Of a stretch of 64,000 nt of DNA, positions 16,576 to 27,701 are shown piece by piece. Position 1 is the stretch's first letter, and every line of letters starts with the position of its first letter. The position numbers and the translations under genes were made by a program. The DNA lies in contig NZ_BJUB01000001.1 of assembly GCF_007989805.1 (NCBI RefSeq), positions 1-64,000 of the forward strand. Direction: 5' to 3'. The stretch comes from Cellulomonas xylanilytica (lineage in GTDB: Bacteria; Actinomycetota; Actinomycetes; Actinomycetales; Cellulomonadaceae). The notes under the pieces are model-generated. The model ran no database searches. It worked only from the letters and a program-made list of their open reading frames with translations, and was not told where the DNA came from.

Positions 16576-18201
16576 ATGAGCGAGCCGCGCAGCCCGGAGC
16601 CGGGCGTCGAGCGACGGTGGTGGCCGCGGGCTCTCGTGGTGGTCGCCGCCGTGCTCGTCGCGCTCACGTTCGGGGTCACGACGGCGTCCGTCGAGAGCAG
16701 CCTGGGCCCGCACGAGGCCCGGTACGACGTCACCACCGACGACACGGTGACCATCGACCTCGGCCCGCTCGGCACGCTCGAGATCGACTCGCCCCTGCCG
16801 CTGACGCTCGGCGTCCGGGTGACCGTGCAGGAGATCCCGGCGTCCGTCACCGAGCTCACCCCGGCGCGCACCCTGGCGGCGCTCAGCGGAGACCTGCAGA
16901 GCTACCTGCAGTTCTTCTCCGGCCCGCAGGGGACGATCCAGGACGTGGCGCGGGCGCTGGGCGTCGACGCGCTCGGGCGGACCGCCCTGGCGCTCGCGGT
17001 GCTCGTCGGCGGCTGGTACCTGGCCCGGCTGCTGGTCGGTGCGGCGCGCCGGGCGGAGCTGCACGACCGGCTGCGGCCGCACCTGCGCTCGGCGGTCGTC
17101 GGGGTCGTCGTCGTCGCGCTCGTCGGCACCGTCGTCACCTCGAGCCTCGGGCGCCGCGACCGGCCGTCGGTGTCCCAGCGGGCCTCGTCGGTGTTCGACG
17201 GCACGCACCTCGAGGGGGCTCGGGTGACGGGACGGCTCGGCGGTGTGATCGACACCTACGGCGGGCAGGTGGTCGCGGAGCTGCGCAAGAACGAGAAGTT
17301 CTACGCGGAGGCGAACGCGTCGGTGCAGGCCGCCTGGGACGAGCGGGAGGAGCTCCTGGCCGCCGACCCCGAGCCGTCCCCGACCGGCAGCCCGGAGCCA
17401 CGGGCGAGCGCACCGGCCGACGACGAGGACCTGGTGACCGTCGTCGTCGTCTCCGACCTGCACTGCAACGTCGGCATGGCACCGCTCATCCGGACGGTGG
17501 TGGAGAGCTCCGAGGCCGACCTCGTCCTCGACGCCGGTGACACGACGATCAACGGGACCTCGGTCGAGCAGTACTGCGTGACGACCTTCGCGCGCGCCGT
17601 CCCCGACGGCGTGCAGCTGGTGACCTCGCCGGGCAACCACGACTCCGCCGAGACGTCGAAGAACTACGCACGGGCAGGAGCCACGGTGCTGGACGGCGCG
17701 GTGGTCGAGGTCGACGGCCTGCGCATCCTCGGCGACAGCGACCCCAACGAGACGCGCGTCGGCGCCGGTGGCACGGCGCAGGCGGGCAAGGAGACCGCGT
17801 CCGAGGAGGCGCAGCGCCTCGCCGAGGTCGCCTGCGACGACCCCGACGGCGTGGACCTCCTGCTGATCCACACGCCCGCCGTCGGCCAGCAGACCCTGGA
17901 CGACGGTTGTGCCGCCGCGCAGATCTCGGGGCACCTGCACCGTCGGTACGGTCCCGAGCGGGTGGGCCGCAGCGTCCGCTACATCAGCTCGAGCACCGCC
18001 GGCGCCACCCTGGGCCAGGCGACCGTCGGACCGCTCAACGGCGTCGCCGAGATGACGGTGCTGCGCTGGGATCCCGACACCCGGCGGTTCGTCGACTACC
18101 AGCTGGTCCAGGTGCACCCGGACACCACCGCGACCGTCTCGCCCCGCCTGCAGTGGCCCGGTCCTCTCGCGCCTCAGGTCGTCGGCCCTTCACCCGTGTG
18201 A
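16576..18201 (+). CDS. Membrane-anchored metallophosphoesterase
   Basis: A 541-residue protein with an N-terminal membrane segment (about 18-38), two further spans (about 135-155 and 173-192), and a C-terminal calcineurin-like phosphoesterase domain. The metal-binding motifs are complete: SDLH at 293-296, GD within DAGDTT near 319, GNHD near 354 and GHLH near 453. A Pro/Ser-rich stretch around 270-285 separates the membrane part from the enzyme. The odd number of predicted spans places the catalytic domain opposite the N-terminus, probably outside. The substrate could be a nucleotide, cell-wall phosphodiester or phosphoprotein. It likely has its own leaderless promoter. Confidence 0.87.
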   Translation: MSEPRSPEPGVERRWWPRALVVVAAVLVALTFGVTTASVESSLGPHEARYDVTTDDTVTIDLGPLGTLEIDSPLPLTLGVRVTVQEIPASVTELTPARTLAALSGDLQSYLQFFSGPQGTIQDVARALGVDALGRTALALAVLVGGWYLARLLVGAARRAELHDRLRPHLRSAVVGVVVVALVGTVVTSSLGRRDRPSVSQRASSVFDGTHLEGARVTGRLGGVIDTYGGQVVAELRKNEKFYAEANASVQAAWDEREELLAADPEPSPTGSPEPRASAPADDEDLVTVVVVSDLHCNVGMAPLIRTVVESSEADLVLDAGDTTINGTSVEQYCVTTFARAVPDGVQLVTSPGNHDSAETSKNYARAGATVLDGAVVEVDGLRILGDSDPNETRVGAGGTAQAGKETASEEAQRLAEVACDDPDGVDLLLIHTPAVGQQTLDDGCAAAQISGHLHRRYGPERVGRSVRYISSSTAGATLGQATVGPLNGVAEMTVLRWDPDTRRFVDYQLVQVHPDTTATVSPRLQWPGPLAPQVVGPSPV

Positions 18202-18281
18202 TCTGGGTCACCCTGACCTAGGGTGGGTGTGCGTGCCGGCCTGAGCTCCTGTCAGGTCGGTCCGTGCGAGGGGGTGGACAG

Positions 18282-19856
18282 GTGACCCGAGGAGCCGTGC
18301 GGGTGGGCGGTGGGGAGCGGGACGCGCGAGCGCGTCCCGTCGTTCGCGCCGCGCTGACCTGCGCCTGCGTCCTCGTCGGCACCCTCGCCCTCGCCCCGTC
18401 GGCGTCCGCCGCCTCCGGCGAGGGGGAGCTGCGCCCCGGCGAGTCCCTCGGGTCGGGGCAGGGGCTCGTCTCGGCGGACGGGACCCAGACGCTCGTCGTC
18501 CAGCCCGACGGTGTGCTCGCGCTGTTCGGTGCCGAGCCCGAGCCGCGCTGGGTGTCCGGCCCTGCGGTGCCCGGCTCGTCCCTGGTCGTCGCCCCGAGCG
18601 GCGACGTGGCGCTGACGGCACCCGACGGCACCGTCACCTGGCGCCCGGACGCACCCGCCACGGTAGGGTCCCGGCTCGTCCTCCAGGACGACGGCGACCT
18701 CGTCGTCCTCGACCCGCAGGGCACCCAGGTGTGGGAGTCCGGGACCGCCGTGCGGCCGTCGATCCTCCCGTCGGGCGGTGTCCTCGAGCCGGGGGACGCC
18801 CTGTCCTCGCCCGACGGCCGCCACACGCTCCTCGTGCTCGACGACGGCGACGTCGCGCTGCTCGGCCCGGACGCCGCGACGCGGTGGTCCACGGGCACCG
18901 ACCAGCCGGGCGCCACCCTGACCCTGAGCGAGGACGGCAACCTCGTCGTCGCCGACCCGGACGGCGACCGCCTGTGGCGCAGCCGCACGGCCGGCCACCC
19001 CGGGTCGTCCCTGGTCCTGCAGGACGACGGCGACCTCGTCCTGTACGACGTCGCCGGGACCGCCGTGTGGAGCACCGGGACCGTTGTCGGTCCGCCCGCG
19101 CTGGCCGCCGGGACGCCGCTGGCCGCCGGCGGCCGGCTCACGTCCCCCGACGGGCACCTGCACCTCGAGCTGGGTGCCGCCGGGCTCGTCCTCGCGTACG
19201 ACGACACGGTCGTCTGGACCGCGGAGGCCCCCGGCGCGACGGCACTGGCGGTGCAGGGCGACGGCGACGTCGTGCTCACCGGCGCTGACGGCGCGGTCCT
19301 GTGGGCCAGCGCGACGCCGGGCCACCCGGGGGCGACGCTCCAGCTGGAGGAGGGCGCGATGCTGCTGCGCGCGCCGACCGGGCAGGAGCTGTGGCGCGTC
19401 GACGTCCCGGTCGAGCTCGTCGCGGGCAGCCAGGTGGCCACGGACTGCGACGACGTGTCCGGGCCGGTCCCGCAGGCGGACACCGTCGTCACCGCGTTCG
19501 GGGTGCGGGTCCACGCGTGCCTCGCCGACGCCGTCGACGCGCTCATGACCGCCGCGCGTGCCGACGGCATCGAGCTGCGCGCCTGGGGCTGGCGAAGCTC
19601 CAGCCAGCAGATCGCGCTGCGCGCCGCCAACTGCAGCGCCACCGAGGCCGACCCCTCGGTGGTCACCTGCCGCCCGCAGACCGCCCCGCCCGGCACCTCG
19701 CGCCACGAGCGTGGCCTCGCCCTCGACTTCACCGTCGCCGGATCGGTGCTGCGGTCCGGGTCGCCGGCCTTCGCCTGGCTGAGCCGGCACGCGCAGGACT
19801 ACGGCCTGGAGAACCTCCCCGGCGAGCCGTGGCACTGGAGCGTCGACGGCTGGTGA
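18282..19856 (+). CDS. Secreted B-lectin repeat protein with C-terminal VanY-type D,D-carboxypeptidase domain
   Basis: A 524-residue exported protein. The signal peptide spans about residues 20-45 (Ala/Leu-rich, ending SASA). Residues roughly 50-385 form bulb-lectin-like repeats built on LVLQDDGDLVVLD, LTLSEDGNLVVAD and LVLQDDGDLVLYD, each closing on a W-x-S-x-T strand; this resembles the mannose-binding QxDxNxVxY motif, partly altered. The last 120 residues are a VanY peptidase: SRHERGLALDF gives zinc ligands His475 and Asp482, and EPWHW gives catalytic Glu515 and zinc ligand His518. It should trim D-Ala from peptidoglycan stem peptides while the lectin part holds it to a cell-surface glycan. 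GTG 18282 is chosen because AGGGGG lies seven bases upstream. Confidence 0.87.
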   Translation: MTRGAVRVGGGERDARARPVVRAALTCACVLVGTLALAPSASAASGEGELRPGESLGSGQGLVSADGTQTLVVQPDGVLALFGAEPEPRWVSGPAVPGSSLVVAPSGDVALTAPDGTVTWRPDAPATVGSRLVLQDDGDLVVLDPQGTQVWESGTAVRPSILPSGGVLEPGDALSSPDGRHTLLVLDDGDVALLGPDAATRWSTGTDQPGATLTLSEDGNLVVADPDGDRLWRSRTAGHPGSSLVLQDDGDLVLYDVAGTAVWSTGTVVGPPALAAGTPLAAGGRLTSPDGHLHLELGAAGLVLAYDDTVVWTAEAPGATALAVQGDGDVVLTGADGAVLWASATPGHPGATLQLEEGAMLLRAPTGQELWRVDVPVELVAGSQVATDCDDVSGPVPQADTVVTAFGVRVHACLADAVDALMTAARADGIELRAWGWRSSSQQIALRAANCSATEADPSVVTCRPQTAPPGTSRHERGLALDFTVAGSVLRSGSPAFAWLSRHAQDYGLENLPGEPWHWSVDGW

Positions 19857-19879
19857 GCCGGACGTGGTGGGTCGCGCCC

Positions 19880-19885
19880 TAGGCT
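19880..19885 (+). promoter_or_regulatory. -10 hexamer of leaderless dtxR-type gene
   Basis: TAGGCT, seven bases before GTG 19893. Confidence 0.5.
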
Positions 19886-19892
19886 GGTCGCC

Positions 19893-20585
19893 GTGAGCAC
19901 GCCGACGACACCCGAGCTGAGCGCCGTCACGCAGGACTACCTCAAGGTCGTGTGGTCGGCTCGCGAGTGGTCGGATCAGCCGGTCACCACCAAGATGCTG
20001 GCCACCCGCCTCGGCGTCGGGGCCTCCACCGTCTCCGAGACCGTCCGCCGGCTCGCCGACAGCGGCCTGGTCACCCACCAGCCCTACGGCGCCGTCGAGC
20101 TCACGGCCGACGGCGAGCGCCACGCGCTCGCGGTCGTCCGCCGCCACCGGCTGGTCGAGACGTTCCTGGTGGAGATGCTCGGCTACGGCTGGGACGAGGT
20201 CCACGACGAGGCCGAGGTGCTCGAGCACGCGGTCTCCGACCTGTTCGTGGAGCGGCTCTCGGCACGTCTCGGGCACCCCACCCGCGACCCGCACGGGGAT
20301 CCGATCCCCGGCTCCGACGGCTCGGTCGACGTCCCGGCGGCCAGCGTGCTGTGGGACGTCGAGCCGGGGGAGTGGGCCGTCGCACGGATCTCCGACGCGG
20401 ACCCGGGCCTGCTGCGCTACCTCGAGTCGGTGGACCTGCTGCTCGACGCGCCGGTCACGGTGGTCGAGCGCCGCACGGTCGCCGGGGTGATCTCGATCCG
20501 TGCCGCGGGCTCCACCGTCGACCTCGGCGAGGTCGCGGCGCGCGCCATCTGGCTGGTCCCCGCGGCCGGGCACCCCGTACGCTGA
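19893..20585 (+). CDS. DtxR/MntR family metal-dependent regulator
   Basis: A 230-residue metalloregulator. The N-terminal winged helix (TKMLATRLGVGASTVSETVRRLADSGLVTHQPYGAVELTADGE, about residues 31-73) is the DtxR DNA-binding domain. The dimerisation helix carries HRLVETFLVEMLGYGWDEVHDEAEVLEHAVSD with the Glu and His metal ligands, and DPHGDPIP begins the linker to a C-terminal SH3-like FeoA domain. The C-terminal domain makes it more like the long iron or manganese sensors than short MntR. It probably represses metal uptake genes located elsewhere. It starts at GTG 19893 after a TAGGCT hexamer. The MFS pump gene 71 bases downstream may be a target, but no metal-box match is clear. Confidence 0.9.
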   Translation: MSTPTTPELSAVTQDYLKVVWSAREWSDQPVTTKMLATRLGVGASTVSETVRRLADSGLVTHQPYGAVELTADGERHALAVVRRHRLVETFLVEMLGYGWDEVHDEAEVLEHAVSDLFVERLSARLGHPTRDPHGDPIPGSDGSVDVPAASVLWDVEPGEWAVARISDADPGLLRYLESVDLLLDAPVTVVERRTVAGVISIRAAGSTVDLGEVAARAIWLVPAAGHPVR

Positions 20586-20629
20586 CGGTCATCCACCGGA
20601 GCTGACGACGTCGCACTCCGTCTCGCGAT

Positions 20630-20641
20630 CGAATCGATTCG
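20630..20641. promoter_or_regulatory. 12-bp perfect palindrome upstream of MFS gene
   Basis: CGAATCGATTCG lies 15 bases before the TTG start of the MFS gene and just before its ribosome-binding site. Its AT-rich centre stands out locally. It could be an operator; no known consensus fits confidently. Confidence 0.35.
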
Positions 20642-20656
20642 TCCGGAGGCTCCTCG

Positions 20657-21889
20657 TTGGTCACCCTGTCGCCCGCGCGCTCCCGCGCCGCGCTGCTCGC
20701 CCTCGCGCTCGGCGGGTTCGGCATCGGCACCACCGAGTTCGCGACGATGGGTCTGCTGCCGGAGATCGCCGACGACCTGGGCGTGTCCATCCCCGCCGCC
20801 GGGCACGCCATCACGGCCTACGCGCTCGGCGTCGTCGTCGGCGCCCCGACGCTGGCCGCGCTGGGCGCGCGCCTCGACCGGCGTCGGCTCCTGCTGCTGC
20901 TCATGGTCGCGTTCACCGTGGGCAACGTCCTGTCCGCGTTCGCGCCGAGCATGGGCTGGCTCGTGCTCGCCCGCTTCCTGGCCGGGCTGCCGCACGGTGC
21001 GTTCTTCGGGGTCGGCGCCGTCATGGGCACGGCGGTCGTCGGGCCCGAGCGACGGGGCCGCGCGGTTGCCGCGATGATGGCCGGGCTGACGGTCGCGTGC
21101 GCCGTGGGCGTCCCGCTCTCGACCATCGTCGGGCAGGCCGTCGGCTGGCGCTGGGCGTTCGTCGGGGTCGGCGTGCTCGGCCTGGTCACGCTCGCGGCGC
21201 TGCACGCCTGGACGCCGTCCCTGCCGTCCGCGCCCGGCACCACGGTCCGCACCGAGCTCGCCGCGCTGCGCAACCGCCGGCTCTGGATCGCGTTCGGCGC
21301 CGGCGCCGTCGGGTTCGGCGGCATGTTCGCGGTGTACTCCTACGTCAAGCCGCTGCTCACCGAGGTGACCGGTCTCGGGCTCGGCCTGGTGCCGCTGGTG
21401 CTCGCGCTGTACGGGATCGGCATGACGATCGGGACGGTGGTCGGCGGACGGCTGGCGGACCGGTCCGTGCTGGGCACCGTCATCGGCAGCATGGTGGCGA
21501 CCATCGTCGTGCTCGTCGCCATCGCGCTCGTCGGTGCGTACCCGGTGCCGGCCGTGCTCGCGCTCGTCCTGCTCGGCGTCACGTCGCAGGTGCTCGGCCT
21601 GTCGCTGCAGACGCGGCTGATGGACGTCTCACCGGCTGCTCCGTCGCTCGGTGCGGCGCTGTGCCACTCCGCGCTGAACCTGGGCAACGCCGCGGGGGCG
21701 TTCGCCGGCGGGCTGGTCATCGCCGGCGGGTTCGGCTACCTCGCGCCGGCCTGGGTCGGCGCCGGCCTCACGGCGGTCGGGCTGGTGGTCGTGCTGGTAT
21801 GCGGTCGGGGTGGGGTCCCGGTGCTCTCAGCGCCGGCGGGTGCCGAAGATCGTGCGCGTGATCTCACGCCCGAGCTGAGTACCCGCTGA
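20657..21889 (+). CDS. MFS transporter (AraJ/chloramphenicol-exporter type)
   Basis: A 410-residue major facilitator with 12 predicted spans. Helix 1 carries LALGGFGIGTTEFATMGLLP, the signature start of the AraJ/Cmx/PbuE drug-and-sugar efflux subgroup, and the helix 2-3 loop has the GARLDRRRLLL variant of the MFS loop motif. It should export a sugar, purine or drug by proton antiport. The TTG at 20657 is chosen for GGAGG seven bases upstream and because the first helix starts soon after. The last 63 bases overlap the convergent HerA-like gene, so both C-termini are coded antisense to one another. A nearby palindrome may be its operator. Confidence 0.9.
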   Translation: MVTLSPARSRAALLALALGGFGIGTTEFATMGLLPEIADDLGVSIPAAGHAITAYALGVVVGAPTLAALGARLDRRRLLLLLMVAFTVGNVLSAFAPSMGWLVLARFLAGLPHGAFFGVGAVMGTAVVGPERRGRAVAAMMAGLTVACAVGVPLSTIVGQAVGWRWAFVGVGVLGLVTLAALHAWTPSLPSAPGTTVRTELAALRNRRLWIAFGAGAVGFGGMFAVYSYVKPLLTEVTGLGLGLVPLVLALYGIGMTIGTVVGGRLADRSVLGTVIGSMVATIVVLVAIALVGAYPVPAVLALVLLGVTSQVLGLSLQTRLMDVSPAAPSLGAALCHSALNLGNAAGAFAGGLVIAGGFGYLAPAWVGAGLTAVGLVVVLVCGRGGVPVLSAPAGAEDRARDLTPELSTR

Positions 21890-23557
21890 CCGCAGCAGGC
21901 TGTCCAGCGGGCTGGTCCGGCTGGTCGACCGCCGGGGAGCACTCCGGCGGGCCTCCCGTGCCGCCTCGTCCGCACGGTCCTGCGCCTCCTCGGCCTCCTG
22001 CTCGCGGCGCGCGGCCTCCTGCGCCTGCTCGGCCCGCACGGCCAGCAGCTCGTACGCCGACTCCCGGTCGACGGCGACCGCGTACCGCGCGGACAGCGGT
22101 GATGCCGCGACGGCCGCCGCCAGGTCGGCCGCGGGCATCGGCTCCATCGACGACTGCGGCGCCCGCAACCGGGTCCAGGCCACGGGTGTCGGCGTCCCGC
22201 GCTCCGACTGCACCGTGACCACCGCCTCGCCCGTCCCGAGCGACTGGAGCAGCTGCTCGAGGTCGTAGGGCGAGGTCGGGAACGTCCGGGCGGCCGCCCG
22301 CAGCGCCTTCGCGTCGTCCGGGGTGAAGGCCCGCAACGCGTGCTGGACGCGGTTGCCCAGCTGCGCGAGCACGTCGGCGGGCACGTCCTTCGGGCTCTGC
22401 GTGACGAAGAAGACGCCGACGCCCTTCGACCGGATGAGCCGGACCGTCTGGGTCACCTGCGTGAGGAAGTCGGACGACGCGCCCGTGAACAGCAGGTGGG
22501 CCTCGTCGAAGAAGAACACCAGCCGCGGCTTGTCGGGGTCGCCCACCTCGGGCAGCACCTGGAACAGCTCGGCCAGCAGCCACATGAGGAACGTGGAGAA
22601 GAGAGCCGGCCGGTCCTGCACCGCGGGAAGCTCCAGCGCGCTCACCACGCCGCGACCGTCGGGCGTGGTCCGCAGCAGCTCCGAGACGTCGAACGCGGGC
22701 TCGCCGAAGAACGCGTCGGCGCCCTGGCCCTGCAGCGACACGATCTCGCGCAGGATCACCCCCGCGGTCGCCGCCGACAGCCCGCCGATGCCCTTGAGCA
22801 GCGGCCTGCCCTCGTCACTGACCAGGTACGCGATCGTCGCCTGCAGGTCCTTGAGGTCCAGCAGCGCCAGTCCCTGCGTGTCCGCCCAGTGCATGATCAG
22901 GCCGAGGCTCGACTCCTGCGTCGCGTTCAGCCCGAGAACCTTGGCCAGCAGCAGCGGCCCGAAGTCAGTGACCGTCGTGCGCACGGGCGACCCCTCGCCG
23001 AGCCCGCCGAGGCTGAGGAACTCCACCGGCGACGCCGTCGCCACCCACTGCTGACCCAGGCTCTGCGTGCGCGCGAGCAGCTTCTCGCTCGACGCACCGG
23101 GGACGGCCAGACCGGACAGGTCGCCCTTGATGTCGGCGACGAAGACCGGGACGCCCGCCGCGGACAGCCCCTCGGTCAGCACCTGCAGGGTCTTGGTCTT
23201 GCCCGTGCCGGTCGCGCCGGCGACGAGGCCGTGGCGGTTCATCATGGCGAGCGGGATGCCGACCGGTGCGCCGGGGATCGCGACGTCGTCCTCCACCAGC
23301 GCGCCGACCGGGAGCATCGGGCCGGTGAACGTGTACCCGGCGACGATCTGGGCGGCGTGCTCCGACAGCGCCGGTGCGTCGTCGGAGGGGGCAGGTGGCC
23401 CTGCCGTCCCTGCCGCTGCCTCGGCCGCGGCGAGAGCCGCTGCGGCGGCCTCCGCTCGGGCTTCCGCCGCCTCGGCGGCGGCCTGGGCGGCCGCGGCGCG
23501 CAGGGCGGCGAGGTCGGCGGCGGACGAGACGGGGGCCGACGACGTGGGGTCCGACAT
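21827..23557 (-). CDS. HerA-like helicase/DUF853-type ATPase
   Basis: A 576-residue P-loop ATPase of the HerA/FtsK clan. An Ala/Glu-rich helical N-terminus (about 14-55) is followed by the family's entry block (GYTFTGPMLPVGALVEDDVAIPG), Walker A GATGTGKT at 114-121, and Walker B VFFFDEAHLLF near 340. FVTQSPKDVPADVLAQLGNRVQHALRAFTP is the conserved C-terminal half of the DUF853 family. The tail is charged and Arg-rich. The role is uncertain: relatives are annotated as putative DNA helicases, and DNA translocation is likely. The ATG at 23557 comes six bases after TATGCT, so the transcript is probably leaderless. It is divergent from leuS and overlaps the MFS gene tail. Confidence 0.88.
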   Translation of the reverse strand: MSDPTSSAPVSSAADLAALRAAAAQAAAEAAEARAEAAAAALAAAEAAAGTAGPPAPSDDAPALSEHAAQIVAGYTFTGPMLPVGALVEDDVAIPGAPVGIPLAMMNRHGLVAGATGTGKTKTLQVLTEGLSAAGVPVFVADIKGDLSGLAVPGASSEKLLARTQSLGQQWVATASPVEFLSLGGLGEGSPVRTTVTDFGPLLLAKVLGLNATQESSLGLIMHWADTQGLALLDLKDLQATIAYLVSDEGRPLLKGIGGLSAATAGVILREIVSLQGQGADAFFGEPAFDVSELLRTTPDGRGVVSALELPAVQDRPALFSTFLMWLLAELFQVLPEVGDPDKPRLVFFFDEAHLLFTGASSDFLTQVTQTVRLIRSKGVGVFFVTQSPKDVPADVLAQLGNRVQHALRAFTPDDAKALRAAARTFPTSPYDLEQLLQSLGTGEAVVTVQSERGTPTPVAWTRLRAPQSSMEPMPAADLAAAVAASPLSARYAVAVDRESAYELLAVRAEQAQEAARREQEAEEAQDRADEAAREARRSAPRRSTSRTSPLDSLLRSAGTQLGREITRTIFGTRRR

Positions 23558-23563
23558 GTCCGG

Positions 23564-23569
23564 AGCATA
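23564..23569 (-). promoter_or_regulatory. -10 hexamer of leaderless HerA-like gene
   Basis: On the minus strand TATGCT lies six bases before ATG 23557. Confidence 0.55.
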
Positions 23570-23623
23570 CGACCGCGGCTCCGCCTGCACCCGGCCGCGT
23601 ACGTCGGCCCGACACGTGGTCGG

Positions 23624-23629
23624 TAAACT
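23624..23629 (+). promoter_or_regulatory. -10 hexamer of leaderless leuS promoter
   Basis: TAAACT lies six bases before GTG 23636. No T-box leader fits in the 78-base gap to the divergent gene. Confidence 0.6.
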
Positions 23630-23635
23630 CGCCGG

Positions 23636-26545
<2,910 letters not shown>

Positions 26546-26550
26546 CCCGC

Positions 26551-27516
26551 ATGCCCTCACGACGGCACGTCGAGCAGCCGTCGGTCGCGATCGTCACGGA
26601 CTCGACGTCGTCCCTGCCCGACGGTGCGGCGGAGCGCTGGGGCATCGGCGTCGTCCCGCTGGACGTCGTGGTCGACGGCGTCCGGCACGTGGAGGGCGTC
26701 GACCTGACGCCGGGCGAGCTCCTCGCCGCCGTGACCGCCGGCGCGAAGGTGTCGACGTCGCAGCCGCCGCCGGCCGCCTTCGCCGCGGCCTACGACCGAG
26801 CGGCCGCGTCGGGAGCGCGGGAGATCGTCTCGATCCACCTCTCGGGTGACCTGTCGGGCACCGTCCGGGCGGCGCAGCTCGCCGCCGAGGCGTCGCCCGT
26901 GCCCGTCCACGTGGTCGACTCGCGTGCCGTCGCCATGGCGCTCGGGTTCGCGGTCCTCGACGCCGCCCGGTTCTCGGTGGGCCCTGCGCCGGCCGAGCCA
27001 GCCGCCGCGCCGGTCACCGGACCCCTTGCGGCGGCGCGCGCGTGGTGGCGCGGCAGAGGGCAGGTCGAGCCGCTGCTGCCCACCGGGACCGAGGTCGCCG
27101 CCCGGGCCCGTGCGGTCGCGGGGTCGACGCGCGTCTGGTTCCTCGTGGACTCCCTGGACCACCTGCGCCGAGGCGGGCGCCTCAGCATCCCGGCCGCCGC
27201 GATCGGCATCGTGCTCGGCCTGCGGCCCATCCTCACGCTGCACGACGGCGGGATCGACGTCATCGAGAAGGTGCGCACGCGGCGCGCTGCCAGGGACCGG
27301 CTCGTCGCCCTGGCCGTCGCCGAGGTCGCCCAGCGTCCGCTCGCCCGCGTCGCCGTGCACCACCTGGGCCAGCCGGAGCTGGCGGCGACGATCGCGAGCG
27401 AGCTCGCGGCGGCGACCGGCGACCACCTAGCGGAGACGTCCGTGTGCGAGTCCAGCGCGGTGCTCGCCGCGCACGCCGGTCCGGGTCTCCTGGCGATCGT
27501 GGTGGCGGACGCCTGA
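26551..27516 (+). CDS. DegV family fatty-acid-binding protein
   Basis: A 321-residue DegV protein. These bind fatty acids and, in Firmicutes, hand them to fatty acid kinase (FakB role). The first domain has IVTDSTSSLPDGAAERWGIGVVPLDVVVDG and the STSQPPPAAF block near residues 70-80; VSIHLSGDLSGT near 93-104 lines the ligand pocket. WFLVDSLDHLRRGGRLS near 190 and GLRPILTLHDGGI begin the second domain. A Pro/Ala-rich insertion near 150-165 is unusual. The start is ATG 26551, six bases after leuS. No fatty acid kinase (DAK2) gene is adjacent. Confidence 0.9.
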   Translation: MPSRRHVEQPSVAIVTDSTSSLPDGAAERWGIGVVPLDVVVDGVRHVEGVDLTPGELLAAVTAGAKVSTSQPPPAAFAAAYDRAAASGAREIVSIHLSGDLSGTVRAAQLAAEASPVPVHVVDSRAVAMALGFAVLDAARFSVGPAPAEPAAAPVTGPLAAARAWWRGRGQVEPLLPTGTEVAARARAVAGSTRVWFLVDSLDHLRRGGRLSIPAAAIGIVLGLRPILTLHDGGIDVIEKVRTRRAARDRLVALAVAEVAQRPLARVAVHHLGQPELAATIASELAAATGDHLAETSVCESSAVLAAHAGPGLLAIVVADA

Positions 27517-27701
27517 CTGCCGCCGCACTCTCGCGACGACTGGCGGTGGCGTGACGAGCCCTCTGACCGACGTCCCCGGACCTGTCGCCCGTGCGGGCCT
27601 GTGACGCCGGTGATCCGCCCACAGCCCCGCCCGACGGGTCCTCCTCCCGGCCGTGCACGTGCGCGGCCTCTCGTCGTCGGCGCCGACCGTACGTTCACCG
27701 G
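27517..27701 (+). promoter_or_regulatory. Intergenic region upstream of comEA with -10 at 27690-27695
   Basis: A 185-base gap. TACGTT at 27690-27695, six bases before GTG 27702, fits a leaderless promoter. I see no strong terminator after the DegV gene. Confidence 0.45.
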
